Assembly: GCA_963742205.1 (NCBI GenBank)
Contig: CAVUKZ010000012.1
Span: 1-64,000, forward strand
Direction: 5' to 3'
Length of the DNA: 64,000 nt
From: WHSW01 sp963742205
GTDB taxonomy: Bacteria; Actinomycetota; Thermoleophilia; Solirubrobacterales; 70-9
In this document: positions 32,944 through 42,006 of the stretch, one piece after another
Layout of the letters: each line of letters starts with the position of its first letter
How positions within the stretch are numbered: the stretch's first letter is position 1
Position numbers and translations under genes: made by a program
Notes under the pieces: generated by a model
What the model saw: the letters and a program-made list of their open reading frames with translations, nothing else
Told to the model about the DNA's origin: nothing
Database searches by the model: none

Positions 32944-34155
32944 ATGGGTGACGGGCTCGTCGCCTCGTCGCCGGTCTTCTCCTCGGCGGGCCAGCGAAAC
33001 CACAGGCCCACCGCGGCCGCGGCGACCACGATCGCGCACACGGCGTAGGCGAGGTCCGCGCCGCTCGCGGCGAGCAGGGCGCCGCCGACGAGCGGGCCGA
33101 TCGCGTAACCCCCGGCGTAGAGCAGGTTCTGCACCCCGTACGCGAGCCCGCGCTCGCCCTCGTCGAAGGCCTCGTCGAGCCACGGGACGGCGGCGGAGAT
33201 CGCGAGGCTGAAACCGGCGCCGTAGGCGGCGAGCGCGACGATCGTCCCCAGGACACCCGGCAGCACCGCGAGCAGGACCGCCGAGAGCGCCGTCCCGAGC
33301 AGGCCGACGAACGCCGGATAGGCGCGGCCGCTGCGGTCGCCCCACCGCCCCCCGAACGGCGCGAACACCGCGTCGACCGCGATCGAGGACGCGAACAGGA
33401 GGCCGATCACGGAGGCCGAGAGGCCGAGTCGCGCGTCGAGGTCGAGCGGGGCGACCACCTCGATCAGCCCGAGGATGAACGAGGTGACGACGATGAGTCG
33501 CCGCCGCCCAGGCGCCCTGCCCGGAGCGGCAGGCGCGCAGGATCGTCGGCAGCGCCGGCGTCGTCGACCGCGCGCGCCGGGTCTCCGGGGGCAGCACGAT
33601 CAGCGCCGCGACGAGCAGTCCAAGCGCCGCCCCGCAGGCGATCAAAAACGGCGCCGCGAACGAGAGCAGGTCGGCGGTGACGCCCCCGAGCGCCGGGCCG
33701 ACGATCGAGCCGATCCCCGTCGCGGCGAGCGCCGCACCAAGCGCCTGGCCGCGCTTGCCGGGCGGCGCCGTGTCGGACACCAGGGCCAGGGCGGAGATCC
33801 AGCTCGCCGCCGAGCCCAGGCCCTGGACCGCCCGGGCAGCCATGAGCGCGCCGACCGAGTGGGTGAGCGGGACGAGGACCGACCCGGCCGCGACCAGCAG
33901 GAGGCCCGCCACGAGCAGCTTGCGCCGCCCGAGGGCGTCGGCGGCCCGGCCGAGCGGCAGCGAGAACAGCGCGATCGGGACCGCGTAGGCGGCGAGCGCG
34001 ACGCCGACCGCCTCGTCGCCGGCCCCGGTGCGCTCCTGGATCTCCGGCAGCAGGGGCGCGACCAGCCCGAGTAGCGCGGAGTCGATCGCGACCGCGCCGA
34101 TCGCGACCGCGGCCACCGCGCGGCGGCCGCGGGGTGCCTCGGCCTCGACGCTCAC
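32940..34155 (-). pseudogene. MFS transporter, frameshifted by one base
   Basis: A 12-helix major facilitator transporter of about 404 aa after correction. The N-terminal half (to about 33505) has A-L-L-G-L-V-A-P-L-L-P-E-I and the G-R-A-A-D-A-L-G-R-R-K loop. The C-terminal half (R-L-I-V-V-T-S-F-I-L-G-L-I onward) continues in another frame to the stop at 32940. One extra base in a GGCGGCGGCGA run near 33500 explains the break. It is probably a drug or sugar exporter of the DHA1 type; the substrate is unknown. GTG 34155 overlaps the upstream TMEM175 gene, so the two are coupled. Confidence 0.85.
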
Positions 34156-34829
34156 CCGGCCGCGCTTTGAGCTCGCGCGACCGAGGCGCTGACCGTCCGA
34201 TGCGCGACCGGCTCGACCACGAGCAGGATGAGCCAGAAGGCGCGCCCGATCTCAGGGGAGACGAGAATCGCGACCGGGATGGAGACGAGGAACACCGTCG
34301 CCGGGATCAGGCCGAGGATCACGTAGCCGCGCAGCTCCGCCTGGGGTCGCGCGTCGGCGAGCAGCCCGCGGCGGACGCCGATCGAGAACACCCAGGCGTG
34401 CAGGACGGACGCCGCCGCGACGTTGAGGGCCATGATCACGGTCGGCAGCGCCAGCCCCTCGACGTCGGGGTCGCCGACGGACTGAGTGCTGAAGGGCAGC
34501 AGCACGATCGCGCACACCAACACGAGGTTGGCGGCGATCGCGGGACCGTCGATCGCTCCCCAGGCGGAGATCATCCGATGGTGCTCGAGCCAGTAGTTCG
34601 CGATCACGGCGAACGCGATCAGGAAGGCGATGAACTGCGGCCCGACGGCGTCGAACAGCGATCCGGGGTCCTCGAAGGCCTCCGCGGGGTTGGCCACGTC
34701 GAGCGTCGTCACCAGCAGGGTCAGCGCCAGCGCGTAGGTGGCGTCGACGAACCCGATCGCGCGATCGAACTCGGCGTCGTCGCGTGTGAACCGTACGTCG
34801 CGAGCCAGCAGGGATCTTCCGGTGGGCAC
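34152..34829 (-). CDS. TMEM175-family potassium channel-like protein
   Basis: An integral membrane protein of 225 aa with six hydrophobic segments, in the DUF1211/TMEM175 family whose members conduct K+. The family opening motif is recognisable as R-A-I-G-F-V-D-A-T-Y-A-L-A-L-T-L-L-V (the usual F-S-D reads F-V-D), followed by a second-helix N-Y-W-L-E-H-H-R. GTG 34829 is used because upstream codons lack a binding site and approach the divergent gene at 34895. The F-S-D to F-V-D change affects a residue involved in gating in studied members, so conduction is uncertain. Confidence 0.8.
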   Translation of the reverse strand: MPTGRSLLARDVRFTRDDAEFDRAIGFVDATYALALTLLVTTLDVANPAEAFEDPGSLFDAVGPQFIAFLIAFAVIANYWLEHHRMISAWGAIDGPAIAANLVLVCAIVLLPFSTQSVGDPDVEGLALPTVIMALNVAAASVLHAWVFSIGVRRGLLADARPQAELRGYVILGLIPATVFLVSIPVAILVSPEIGRAFWLILLVVEPVAHRTVSASVARAQSAAG

Positions 34830-34894
34830 GGCGGCGCGAGTGTAAACGCGCGATAGGCGTCGATTTGAGCCCTCGGAGGGTGTAGGTTGCGGCC

Positions 34895-35794
34895 GTGCTC
34901 GAGGTGGTAGTTCGACTGGTCCTCGGGGGGGTGCTCGCGGGCGCGAGCCTGGCCAAGCTCGCCAGTCCCGCATCGAGTCGCGCGGCGATGGCGACGTTTG
35001 GCATCGATGGCCGCCGGGCGCAGGGCGGCGCGTGGGTGCTGTTGATCGCCTGCGAGCTCGGGCTCGCGGCCGGTGTAATCGCCGGCTCGACTGAAGCCGC
35101 GTATCTCGCCGCGGCGCTGATGGCGACCTTCGCCGCGACGATGGTCGGCGCGATCCTCCGCGGACGTGCCGGCGCTCCATGCGCCTGCTTCGGCGCCCGC
35201 TCGACCGTCGGCTGGCCAGCCGTGGCCCGCAACGCCGGGCTCGCGGTCGCGTTCGCCGCTCTCCCCGCTCTACCGACGAGGGAGCTGGCCACCGACGAGT
35301 GGCTCGGCCTCGGCCTGGTCGTCGCCTTGCTCGCGTGCGTCGCGCTCGGGGTCGCAGTGCTCGCGCTCGCGCGAGAGGTCGGCCTGCTGCGCCTTCGCCT
35401 CGGCCCCGGGAGCGCACTCGAGATCGCCGAGGAGGGGCCGCCGCTGTTCGCCCGCACCGCGCTCATCACCCGCTTCTCCCCCGATCCGGAGGCGACTCTG
35501 GCGCTGGCGGCGTTCGTCTCGCCCGGCTGTCACGTCTGCCGCGCGCTTGAGCCCTCGATCCGGGCGCTCGCCAACGACCCTCGGGTCGCGGTAGCGACCT
35601 TGGATGAGGCCGGCGACGCCGCGGTTTGGAGCGAGCTCGAGATCCCCGGGAGCCCGTTCGCGGTGGCGCTCGACCTCGATGGGACCGTGCTCGCGAAGGG
35701 CACGTTCAACAACCTCGCCCAGCTGGAGAGCGTGTTGGCGACCGCCGAACGCCGGCGCGCCGAGCGTGAGCTTGCGGGAGCGGTCGGTGTCTGA
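34895..35794 (+). CDS. MauE-like membrane domain fused to MauD-like thioredoxin domain
   Basis: A 299-aa membrane protein. Residues 1-180 form a MauE/DoxX-type bundle: R-L-V-L-G-G-V-L-A-G-A-S-L-A-K-L-A-S-P, then a Cys pair in A-P-C-A-C-F-G-A, and further helices to about 170. Residues 200-299 form a thioredoxin-like domain with the redox motif S-P-G-C-H-V-C-R-A-L-E-P and the cis-Pro segment G-S-P-F-A-V-A-L-D. In methylamine-utilisation loci mauE and mauD are separate; here they look fused. The likely job is disulfide exchange on the outer face for the Cys-rich protein that follows, with which it overlaps by 8 bases. Confidence 0.82.
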   Translation: MLEVVVRLVLGGVLAGASLAKLASPASSRAAMATFGIDGRRAQGGAWVLLIACELGLAAGVIAGSTEAAYLAAALMATFAATMVGAILRGRAGAPCACFGARSTVGWPAVARNAGLAVAFAALPALPTRELATDEWLGLGLVVALLACVALGVAVLALAREVGLLRLRLGPGSALEIAEEGPPLFARTALITRFSPDPEATLALAAFVSPGCHVCRALEPSIRALANDPRVAVATLDEAGDAAVWSELEIPGSPFAVALDLDGTVLAKGTFNNLAQLESVLATAERRRAERELAGAVGV

Positions 35795-36374
35795 GTCCCG
35801 CCCGGACCGCCTGGCCCGAGCTCTCGACACGCTCGCCGGCGACACGTCACGGCGTGGGTTCCTCGCGCGCACCGGCGCGGCGTTGACGGCCCTCACCGCC
35901 GGCACCCTGGTGGCCCAGGCGGTAAAGCCCGGCGAAGCCGACGCCCATCATTTCTGCGGTCATACCTTTACCACGGGGTCGTGCATCCACCCGACGGGCC
36001 TGCCCCGGATCGACGGTCACGGCTACCCGCTGAACGCTGGCGACGGGGCGCCGGTGGACGACCTGGGACGCAAGGTCAACTCGAAGGGCGAACCGGTCGA
36101 TACGCACGGGAAAGCACTGCGGGACCCCGACGGACGCCCGCTGCCTCCGGCTCCCCGGACCAAGGTCTGCGAGGCGACGGGGCGAATCTACGGCTTCGAG
36201 CCGCACATCGACGGCGGCTGGTACCGGTGCTGCGGCGGGACGGTACGCAAGCTTGTCGATTGCTGCGCTTACAGCCAGCAGCGGATCAACGGCGACGCGG
36301 CGCTCGAGGGGTATTGCTACAGCGGGCGCAAGGTCTTCTGCGTCCAGTTCTTCCAGACGAAGGTGCCCTGTTGA
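35787..36374 (+). CDS. Tat-exported Cys-rich MauA-like protein without TTQ tryptophans
   Basis: A 195-aa exported protein. The leader has the twin-arginine motif D-T-S-R-R-G-F-L-A-R-T-G after a long polar N-region, much like the MauA light-chain leader. The mature part has ten Cys, including Y-R-C-C-G-G, V-D-C-C-A-Y and V-F-C-V-Q, which recall the disulfide-rich light chain of methylamine dehydrogenase. Only one Trp exists (G-G-W-Y-R), so the two-Trp TTQ cofactor cannot form. It lies between MauE/D-like and MauF-like genes, which would supply disulfide chemistry. Folded, disulfide-bonded and exported via Tat is inference; the substrate is unknown. Confidence 0.7.
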   Translation: MSESRPDRLARALDTLAGDTSRRGFLARTGAALTALTAGTLVAQAVKPGEADAHHFCGHTFTTGSCIHPTGLPRIDGHGYPLNAGDGAPVDDLGRKVNSKGEPVDTHGKALRDPDGRPLPPAPRTKVCEATGRIYGFEPHIDGGWYRCCGGTVRKLVDCCAYSQQRINGDAALEGYCYSGRKVFCVQFFQTKVPC

Positions 36375-37789
36375 GCGGGCTCGAGCTCACCCTCATCGTT
36401 GCCGCTCTGCTCGCCGGAGTCTGTGGCACCTGGTCGCCTTGCGGCTTCTCGATGATCGAGACCATCGGTCCCGTCGGTCACACCGGGGGCCGATCGGTGA
36501 CCGTGTCGGCCTGCGTAACGTTCGCGCTCGGTGCGCTCGTCGGGGGCGTACTCACCTTCAGCCTGCTCGCGTCGCTCGGCGAACTGCTCAAGGGCGCCGG
36601 TGGCGCTTCGGCGTACCTGGTGGCGGCGGCGATCGCCGTTGCTGCGGGGCTCGCCGAGATCCGCGGAATGCGGATCCTGCCCCAGCTTCGCCGCCAGCTG
36701 CCTGAGCACTGGCGCCGAGTGATGCCGATGCCGCTCGCGGCCGGGCTCTACGGCGTCCTGCTCGGGCTCGGGTTCACCACGTTCGTACTCACCTTTGGCG
36801 TCTTCGCTCTCGCTGGGATCGCCTTCGCGCTCGGCGACCCGTCGGTCGGGCTCGCGGTCGGGCTCGCTTTCGGGGTCGGGCGGGCGCTGCCGATCGTGCT
36901 CGTCGCCCCGATCGCTGATCGCGGCGCCGGTATCCGGATCACGGAGACGATGGCGGACCGGCCCGGCATCTACCGGGGCGTCCGCTTCGGCGACGGGCTA
37001 GCGCTGCTCGCGGCCGCCGTAGCGCTGATCGTCGCCTCTCCAGCGGGCGCTGCGCGCACCGAGTCGCACCCGGCCGCCGACCCGTCGGTGGGGGGCAACG
37101 ACCTTGCCTTTCAGCGGCCCAACGGCTCCGGGGTCCTGCGGAGCGGCCGTCGCGACATCCGGCTGCCGGGTGACGATCCAGCGCTTGGTGACGGACGCGC
37201 TGCGGTCATCGCCGGTCGCCAGATCGTGATCCTCTCGGGCAAGAGCCTGGAGGAGATCGGGCGCGTTCCTGCCGCTCGAGCCGACGCTGTTGCGATCTCG
37301 CGTCACTGGCTCGCGTGGCGAGCGCGGCGCCACGGCCGCGACTTCATGCGCGCCCGCAACCTCACGGATCCGTCGAGGCCCGGGCCCGAGCATTCGCTCG
37401 GCAAGGCCGCGGGCAGCGCCCAGCTCGGGCGCCCGAGCCTCGACGGCGGTCGGCTCGTGTACGCGCGGGCGACAACGCACGAGAACGTGATCGTCAGCAG
37501 GCGTCTGAGCGCCAAGCACAAGAAGCGGGCGAAGTCGACCCTGGTGCGGTCGCGCACCGAGGGCCTCTCGAACCCAACCGTCCGCGGCAATTTGCTCCTC
37601 TACGTCCGCAGCACGCGCCGCGGGGACCACCTGAAGCTGCGATCGCTCGCTGGCCATGGCAAGGGACGAACGCTCGTCTCGCGCCCGACGGGGACGCTGT
37701 GGTCGACCGCGCTCGACGCCGGGCGCGCCTACGTCACCGTGATCCACGGCAGCCACCCGCGTCAGAAGATCGTCTCGGTGGCCCGCTAG
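36371..37789 (+). CDS. MauF/CcdA-like membrane domain with beta-propeller-like tail
   Basis: A 472-aa protein. Residues 1-215 form six to seven helices of the DsbD/CcdA/MauF type, with the Cys pair in G-V-C-G-T-W-S-P-C-G-F-S-M-I-E and the second half containing G-L-G-F-T-T-F-V-L-T-F-G-V-F. Residues 230-472 are extracytoplasmic repeats of about 40-45 residues (G-G-N-D-L-A-F-Q-R, G-D-G-R-A-A-V-I-A-G-R-Q-I-V-I-L, D-G-G-R-L-V-Y-A-R, R-G-N-L-L-L-Y-V-R) like TolB/WD-type propeller blades. MauB, the heavy chain of methylamine dehydrogenase, is a propeller, so this may be a MauF-MauB-like fusion (inference). TTG 36371 overlaps the previous TGA. Confidence 0.75.
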   Translation: MSGLELTLIVAALLAGVCGTWSPCGFSMIETIGPVGHTGGRSVTVSACVTFALGALVGGVLTFSLLASLGELLKGAGGASAYLVAAAIAVAAGLAEIRGMRILPQLRRQLPEHWRRVMPMPLAAGLYGVLLGLGFTTFVLTFGVFALAGIAFALGDPSVGLAVGLAFGVGRALPIVLVAPIADRGAGIRITETMADRPGIYRGVRFGDGLALLAAAVALIVASPAGAARTESHPAADPSVGGNDLAFQRPNGSGVLRSGRRDIRLPGDDPALGDGRAAVIAGRQIVILSGKSLEEIGRVPAARADAVAISRHWLAWRARRHGRDFMRARNLTDPSRPGPEHSLGKAAGSAQLGRPSLDGGRLVYARATTHENVIVSRRLSAKHKKRAKSTLVRSRTEGLSNPTVRGNLLLYVRSTRRGDHLKLRSLAGHGKGRTLVSRPTGTLWSTALDAGRAYVTVIHGSHPRQKIVSVAR

Positions 37790-37804
37790 TCCGCCGCCGA
37801 TATC

Positions 37805-37857
37805 GCCGCGACGGGTGCCTTACGTCCTCAGACGGGACGTTTTTGACCCGTCGCGGC
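37805..37857. terminator. Bidirectional terminator with nested hairpins
   Basis: A 12-bp perfect stem (GCCGCGACGGGT with ACCCGTCGCGGC) encloses a second 6-bp stem (ACGTCC with GGACGT, 37822-37840) followed by TTTTT. It lies exactly between two convergent genes ending at 37789 and 37877, so it can stop transcription from both sides. Confidence 0.85.
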
Positions 37858-37876
37858 GGCGGCGCGCGCCGCAGGC

Positions 37877-40430
37877 TCACTCATACGCCAGCGCCTCCAG
37901 CACGTCCTGGCGCGAGGCCCGGCGCGCTGGGCCGATCGCCGCGATCACGCCCGCGATCGCGGCCAGCACGAGGAGTAGGAGCAGGGTCCCGACCGGGATC
38001 GTGAGGATGAAGCCCTCGTCGGCCAGCGGGCGGCTCGCGATGACCGCGAACAGGACCCCGAGCAGCGCCCCGAGGACCGCGCCGATCAGGGCGGTGATCA
38101 CGGCCTCGTAGCGCACGATCCGCCGCACCTGGCGGCGCGACGTGCCCAGCGCCCGCAGCAGCCCGAGCTCGCGGGTGCGCTCGTGGATCGAGAGCGCCAG
38201 CGTGTTCACGATCCCGAACAGGGAGACGATCACCGACAGCAGCAGCAGGGCGTAGACGACGCCGAGCAGGGTGTTGAGCTGGTCGGAGATCGAGTCCTTG
38301 AGGCCCTCGCGGTCCTCGGCCTTCACGGTCGGGAACTTCGTCGACACCGCGTCGTCGATCGCCGTCTTCACGGTCGCCGCGTCGGCGCCGGGCTCGAGCC
38401 CGACGAACACGTTCGTGGTGCTCTTGCCCTCTCCGAAGGCGTCGGCGTTGACGTCCGAGGCCGCGTAGTCGCCGATGAAGTCGGTGTTGTCGGTGAAGGT
38501 GCCGGTGACCGTGTAGGTCAGGGTCTTGCCGGTCGCCGTCTTGGCGTCGAACGTGTCGCCGACCCCAATCCCGTTGTCGTCACCCCACTTGGTGTCGATC
38601 ACGGCGTCGTTCGGGCCCAGCTGGGAGAGCAGCTCCTCCGAGCCCTCGTCCCAGTCCAGGGAGACGACCTGGCTCGCGGTCTTCGGGTCGAGCAGGGTGA
38701 GGAAGCCCTTGCCCGGACCGCCCTCGACGATGTCCTGCGTGTAGCGCAGCGGCGAGGCCACGGCGACCCCGTCCACCGCCGAGACCGTGTCGACGGTGGA
38801 GACCGGGATGTCGGAGAAGCCGTCGTCGTTGGAGACGATCAGCTGCCCGGTGATCGTCTTGTCGATCGCGTCGTCGATCGAGCCCTTGATCCCGGCCGCG
38901 AACACGGTGACGAACGAGACCAGCGCGAGGCCGATCATGAGGGCCGCCGCGGTGGATGCCGTGCGCGCCGGGTTGCGGACGGCGTTCTCGCGCGCCAGCC
39001 GGCCCGGGATCCCGCGCAGGCGCTCGAGCGGCGCCCCGAAGGCCGAGGCGAGCGGCTTGACCAGCTGCGGGCTGAGCAGCGCCACCCCGAGCAGGGTGGC
39101 CGCGGCCCCGACCCCCACCCAGGTCACGGCCGGATCGATCGCGTCGAAGACCCCGAGCACCATCAGCGCGACCCCGCCGAGGCTGAGCACGACGGCGGCG
39201 ATGTTGCGCTTGCGGCGCTCGCTGGGCGTCGCGGGGACGGCGCCGTCGCGCAGCCCGCTCACCGGCGGCACGCGGGTCGCGCGCAAGGCCGGCAGCAGCG
39301 ACGCGAGCACGGTGAGGCCGGTGCCGAGCACGAGGCCGACCACGATCGTCCTGGTGGCGATCACGGTCCCCGAGTCCGGCAGGTCGATGCCGACCGCGTC
39401 GAACAGGGCGCCGATGGCGGGCGCGAAGGCGATCCCGGCGAGGACGCCGACGATCGCCGCGCCGAGCCCGATCAGGAAGGCCTCGAGCGACCACCGAGGT
39501 GAGGATCTGGCGGCGGTTGGCGCCGAGCGTGCGCAACATCGCGAACTCGCGCGTGCGCTGGGCGACGGTGATCGAGAAGGTGTTGAAGATCAGGAAGGCG
39601 GCGACGAACAGCGCCACCCCGGCGAAGATCAGCAGCGCGGTCTTGAGGAAGCCGATGAACTCCCCGACGTCGTCGCGCTGGGACTGCACGTTCTGGGCCC
39701 CGGTCTCGACGTCGACCGAGCCGGGCAGCGCCGCGGTGAGGTTCGCGGCGAGCTGCTCGGGCGTGGTCCCCGGGTCCGCGGCGACGTTGATCTGGTCGAG
39801 CTTGCCCTCCTTGCCCGTGATCCGCTGCGCCTCCGGCAGGGTGAGCTCGGTGATCGTCGCGCCGCCGAACGAGTCGACGTTGCCCAGGGTCGCGATCCCC
39901 ACCAGCGTGTACTCCTTCGCCGCCTGCTTGCCGGCGATCTCGATCCGGTCGCCCACGGAGAAGCCCTCGTCGTCGGCCGACGCCTTGTCGATCACGACCT
40001 CGTCGTCCGCCTGGGGCGGGCCGCCCTCCACGTAGGTGAGCGGGTCGAAGCGCTCCGGAACGACGGAGAAGCCGAGGCTCGGGGCGCCGTTGCCGCCGCG
40101 CGGCTCGCCGTCGGAGCCGATGATCGAGACCTGCTGGTCGGCGACGCCGCCGGCGGCCTCCGCGACCCCGTCGACCTGCTTGACCTGGTTGAGGATCGAG
40201 GCCGGGAACGCGGGGAGGGAGCCGTCGTCGGTGTCGATCACCTGCTTGGTGGTCACCACCGCGTCGGTGCCCTCGTTCGACTGGGTGAAGATCTGCTCGA
40301 ACGAGTTGTCGATCGTGTCCGTGAGCACGTACGTGCCCGCGACCATCATCACGCCGAGCACGATCGCCAGCGCGGTGAGCGCGGTGCGGAGCTTGCGCTC
40401 CGCGAGGTTGCGAATCGCGATCGCCGTCAT
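37877..40430 (-). pseudogene. MacB-type ABC permease, frameshifted by one base
   Basis: An FtsX/MacB-fold permease of about 850 aa with two FtsX-like halves. The N-terminal part (M-T-A-I-A-I-R-N-L-A-E-R-K-L-R-T-A-L-T) has the first helix, a large extracellular domain and the permease helices with R-T-R-E-F-A-M-L-R-T-L-G-A-N-R-R-Q-I. One extra base near 39494 in the GTCGCTCGAGG context moves the frame; the rest (E-A-F-L-I-G-L, then a second extracellular domain and R-T-R-E-L-G-L-L-R-A-L-G-T-S-R-R) is intact. With the ATPase at 40430-41167 it makes a macrolide or lipoprotein-type exporter or mechanotransmission system. The damage is probably a sequence error. Confidence 0.88.
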
Positions 40431-41167
40431 CAGCCGGCGACCTTCATCAGGTCGAGGACCTCCTCGGGCGTGCCGGCGTCCTCGTCGCGGACGATGCGCC
40501 CGTCGACCAGCACCAGCACGCGGTCGGCCACGGAGGCGGCGGTGGCGTCGTGGGTGACGATGACCACCGTCTGGCCGAGCTCGTCGACGGCGGTCCGCAG
40601 CAGGTCGAGCACCTCCTCGCTCGAGCGCGAGTCCAGGTTGCCGGTTGGCTCGTCGGCGAACACCACCGCCGGTTCGCTCATCAGCGCCCGCGCGATCGCG
40701 ACCCGCTGCTGCTGGCCGCCGGAGAGCTCGGCGGGCCGGTGATCGAGGCGGTCCGCGAGACCGACCGCGTCGACGAGGCGGTCGAGGCGCGCCTGGTCGA
40801 TGTCGCGGCCGGCGAGCTTCAGCGGCAGGATGATGTTCTCGCGCGCGTCGAGGACCGGGAGCAGGTTGAAGAACTGGAACACGAAGCCGACCTTGTCGCG
40901 GCGCAGCTCGGTGAGCTCGGCGTCGTCGAGCGGGGCGAGGTCGACCCCGTCGATGACCACGGTGCCCGAGGTCGGGCGGTCGAGCCCGGCGAGGCAGTGC
41001 ATCAGCGTCGACTTGCCGGATCCCGAAGGGCCCATGATCGCCGTCAGCCGTCCTCTGGGAAAGCCGACGGTGACGCCGTCGAGCGCCCGCACGGCGGCCT
41101 CGCCCTCGCCGAAGACGCGGCTGAGGTCCGTGGCGCTGACGATCGAGTCCGGGGGAGTTTGGTTCAA
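40430..41167 (-). CDS. ABC transporter ATP-binding protein (MacB/LolD type)
   Basis: The ATPase of the adjacent exporter, 245 aa. Walker A is G-P-S-G-S-G-K-S-T near residue 46, the Q-loop is F-V-F-Q-F-F-N-L-L-P, the signature L-S-G-G-Q-Q-Q-R and Walker B A-V-V-F-A-D-E-P-T-G-N-L-D, followed by the H-loop T-H-D. The Q-F-F-N-L-L-P sequence is characteristic of the MacB/LolD subgroup. Its stop overlaps the permease start (ATGA-like), so both are cotranslated. Upstream 41168-41346 (about 180 bp) holds only its promoter region and a lipoprotein gene end. Confidence 0.95.
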   Translation of the reverse strand: MNQTPPDSIVSATDLSRVFGEGEAAVRALDGVTVGFPRGRLTAIMGPSGSGKSTLMHCLAGLDRPTSGTVVIDGVDLAPLDDAELTELRRDKVGFVFQFFNLLPVLDARENIILPLKLAGRDIDQARLDRLVDAVGLADRLDHRPAELSGGQQQRVAIARALMSEPAVVFADEPTGNLDSRSSEEVLDLLRTAVDELGQTVVIVTHDATAASVADRVLVLVDGRIVRDEDAGTPEEVLDLMKVAG

Positions 41168-41346
41168 GTCGAGCTCCTTTCCAGGTGGGGGACGAGCATG
41201 GTCGCGGCTCCGTGCCGCGCGCTCAATTGGGGATTTCCCCGAACGAGCCCTGGGGGAGATCAGGGACGGGCGGTCAGCCCGGCGGGGCGAGCACCGACGG
41301 GGGGACGTCGGCGATCCCGACCGAACGGTAGAGGGTCGAGCTCGGC

Positions 41347-41949
41347 TTAGCCACGAGCCAGCGCCTCGCCGGAACGCACCAGATAGACGACGTCGTCCTC
41401 CACCGAGCGCTCGTCGCGGTCGGCGAACGTGGTCAACGTGGTCGCGACCACTTGCGCCTGCGAGCCCTGCAGTTCCACCGAGCGGATTCGGGTGACCTCA
41501 GCGTGCTGCCAGACCGGGAGCCCGCGTGGGTCGCGGTAGCCGATCGACGCTCCGAGCGCGGCGCACGCGTCCGCTCGAGCGACGGGAAGTCGCACCTCCG
41601 CCAGAGCCCCGGGAGCGAGCAGCGCGCACACCCGGCGGCCGTCTCGGTCGTCAAGCGCGTGGACGTACGCGCGGACGGTGGCGCCCGCCGCTCGCTCCGC
41701 GGCCGTCACGCGCGGATCGGCTTCGCCGCTCTCGGCCGGGCCCTGCGGCTTGGTCGCGGTCTGCGGTGAGACCTCGCCCTGGCCGGCCGCTGCGCCATCC
41801 GCGGCGGTGCCGGTCGTGGTCGCCGGCGGTGTCGTGCTCACGGTGACGGTCGTCGGGGCGGGGCTCTCCTCGGAGCCGCAGGCGGCGAGCGCCGCGCCGG
41901 CGAGCGCGGCGCACAGGGTGAGTGTCAGCCACTGACTGGTTCGCTGCAT
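41347..41949 (-). CDS. Predicted lipoprotein with NTF2-like C-terminus
   Basis: A 200-aa lipoprotein. The signal ends in lipobox L-A-A-C-G-S near residue 23, then a Thr/Pro/Ala-rich linker of about 60 residues. The remaining 100 residues (A-A-G-A-T-V-R-A-Y-V-H-A-L-D-D-R-D-G-R-R-V-C-A-L-L, then A-C-A-A-L-G) look like the small NTF2-like domains seen in actinobacterial lipoproteins, with a pair of Cys that could bond. ATG 41949 is chosen because it starts the signal peptide. Function is unknown. It lies upstream of the MacB-type ABC genes on the same strand, so association with that exporter is possible. Confidence 0.72.
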   Translation of the reverse strand: MQRTSQWLTLTLCAALAGAALAACGSEESPAPTTVTVSTTPPATTTGTAADGAAAGQGEVSPQTATKPQGPAESGEADPRVTAAERAAGATVRAYVHALDDRDGRRVCALLAPGALAEVRLPVARADACAALGASIGYRDPRGLPVWQHAEVTRIRSVELQGSQAQVVATTLTTFADRDERSVEDDVVYLVRSGEALARG

Positions 41950-42006
41950 TTTCCGACGAAACAGGGCGAGGCCTGGCGTCCGGGGTGTCGCATACCTTGG
42001 CACCCG

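Noticed and set aside
35787..36374. Annotating the locus as a methylamine dehydrogenase
   Set aside because: Only one Trp in the mature MauA-like chain, no mauG, and no separate full heavy chain.
38787..40742. A 651-codon plus-strand frame over the ABC transporter genes
   Set aside because: Antisense shadow; the ATPase and permease motifs lie on the minus strand.
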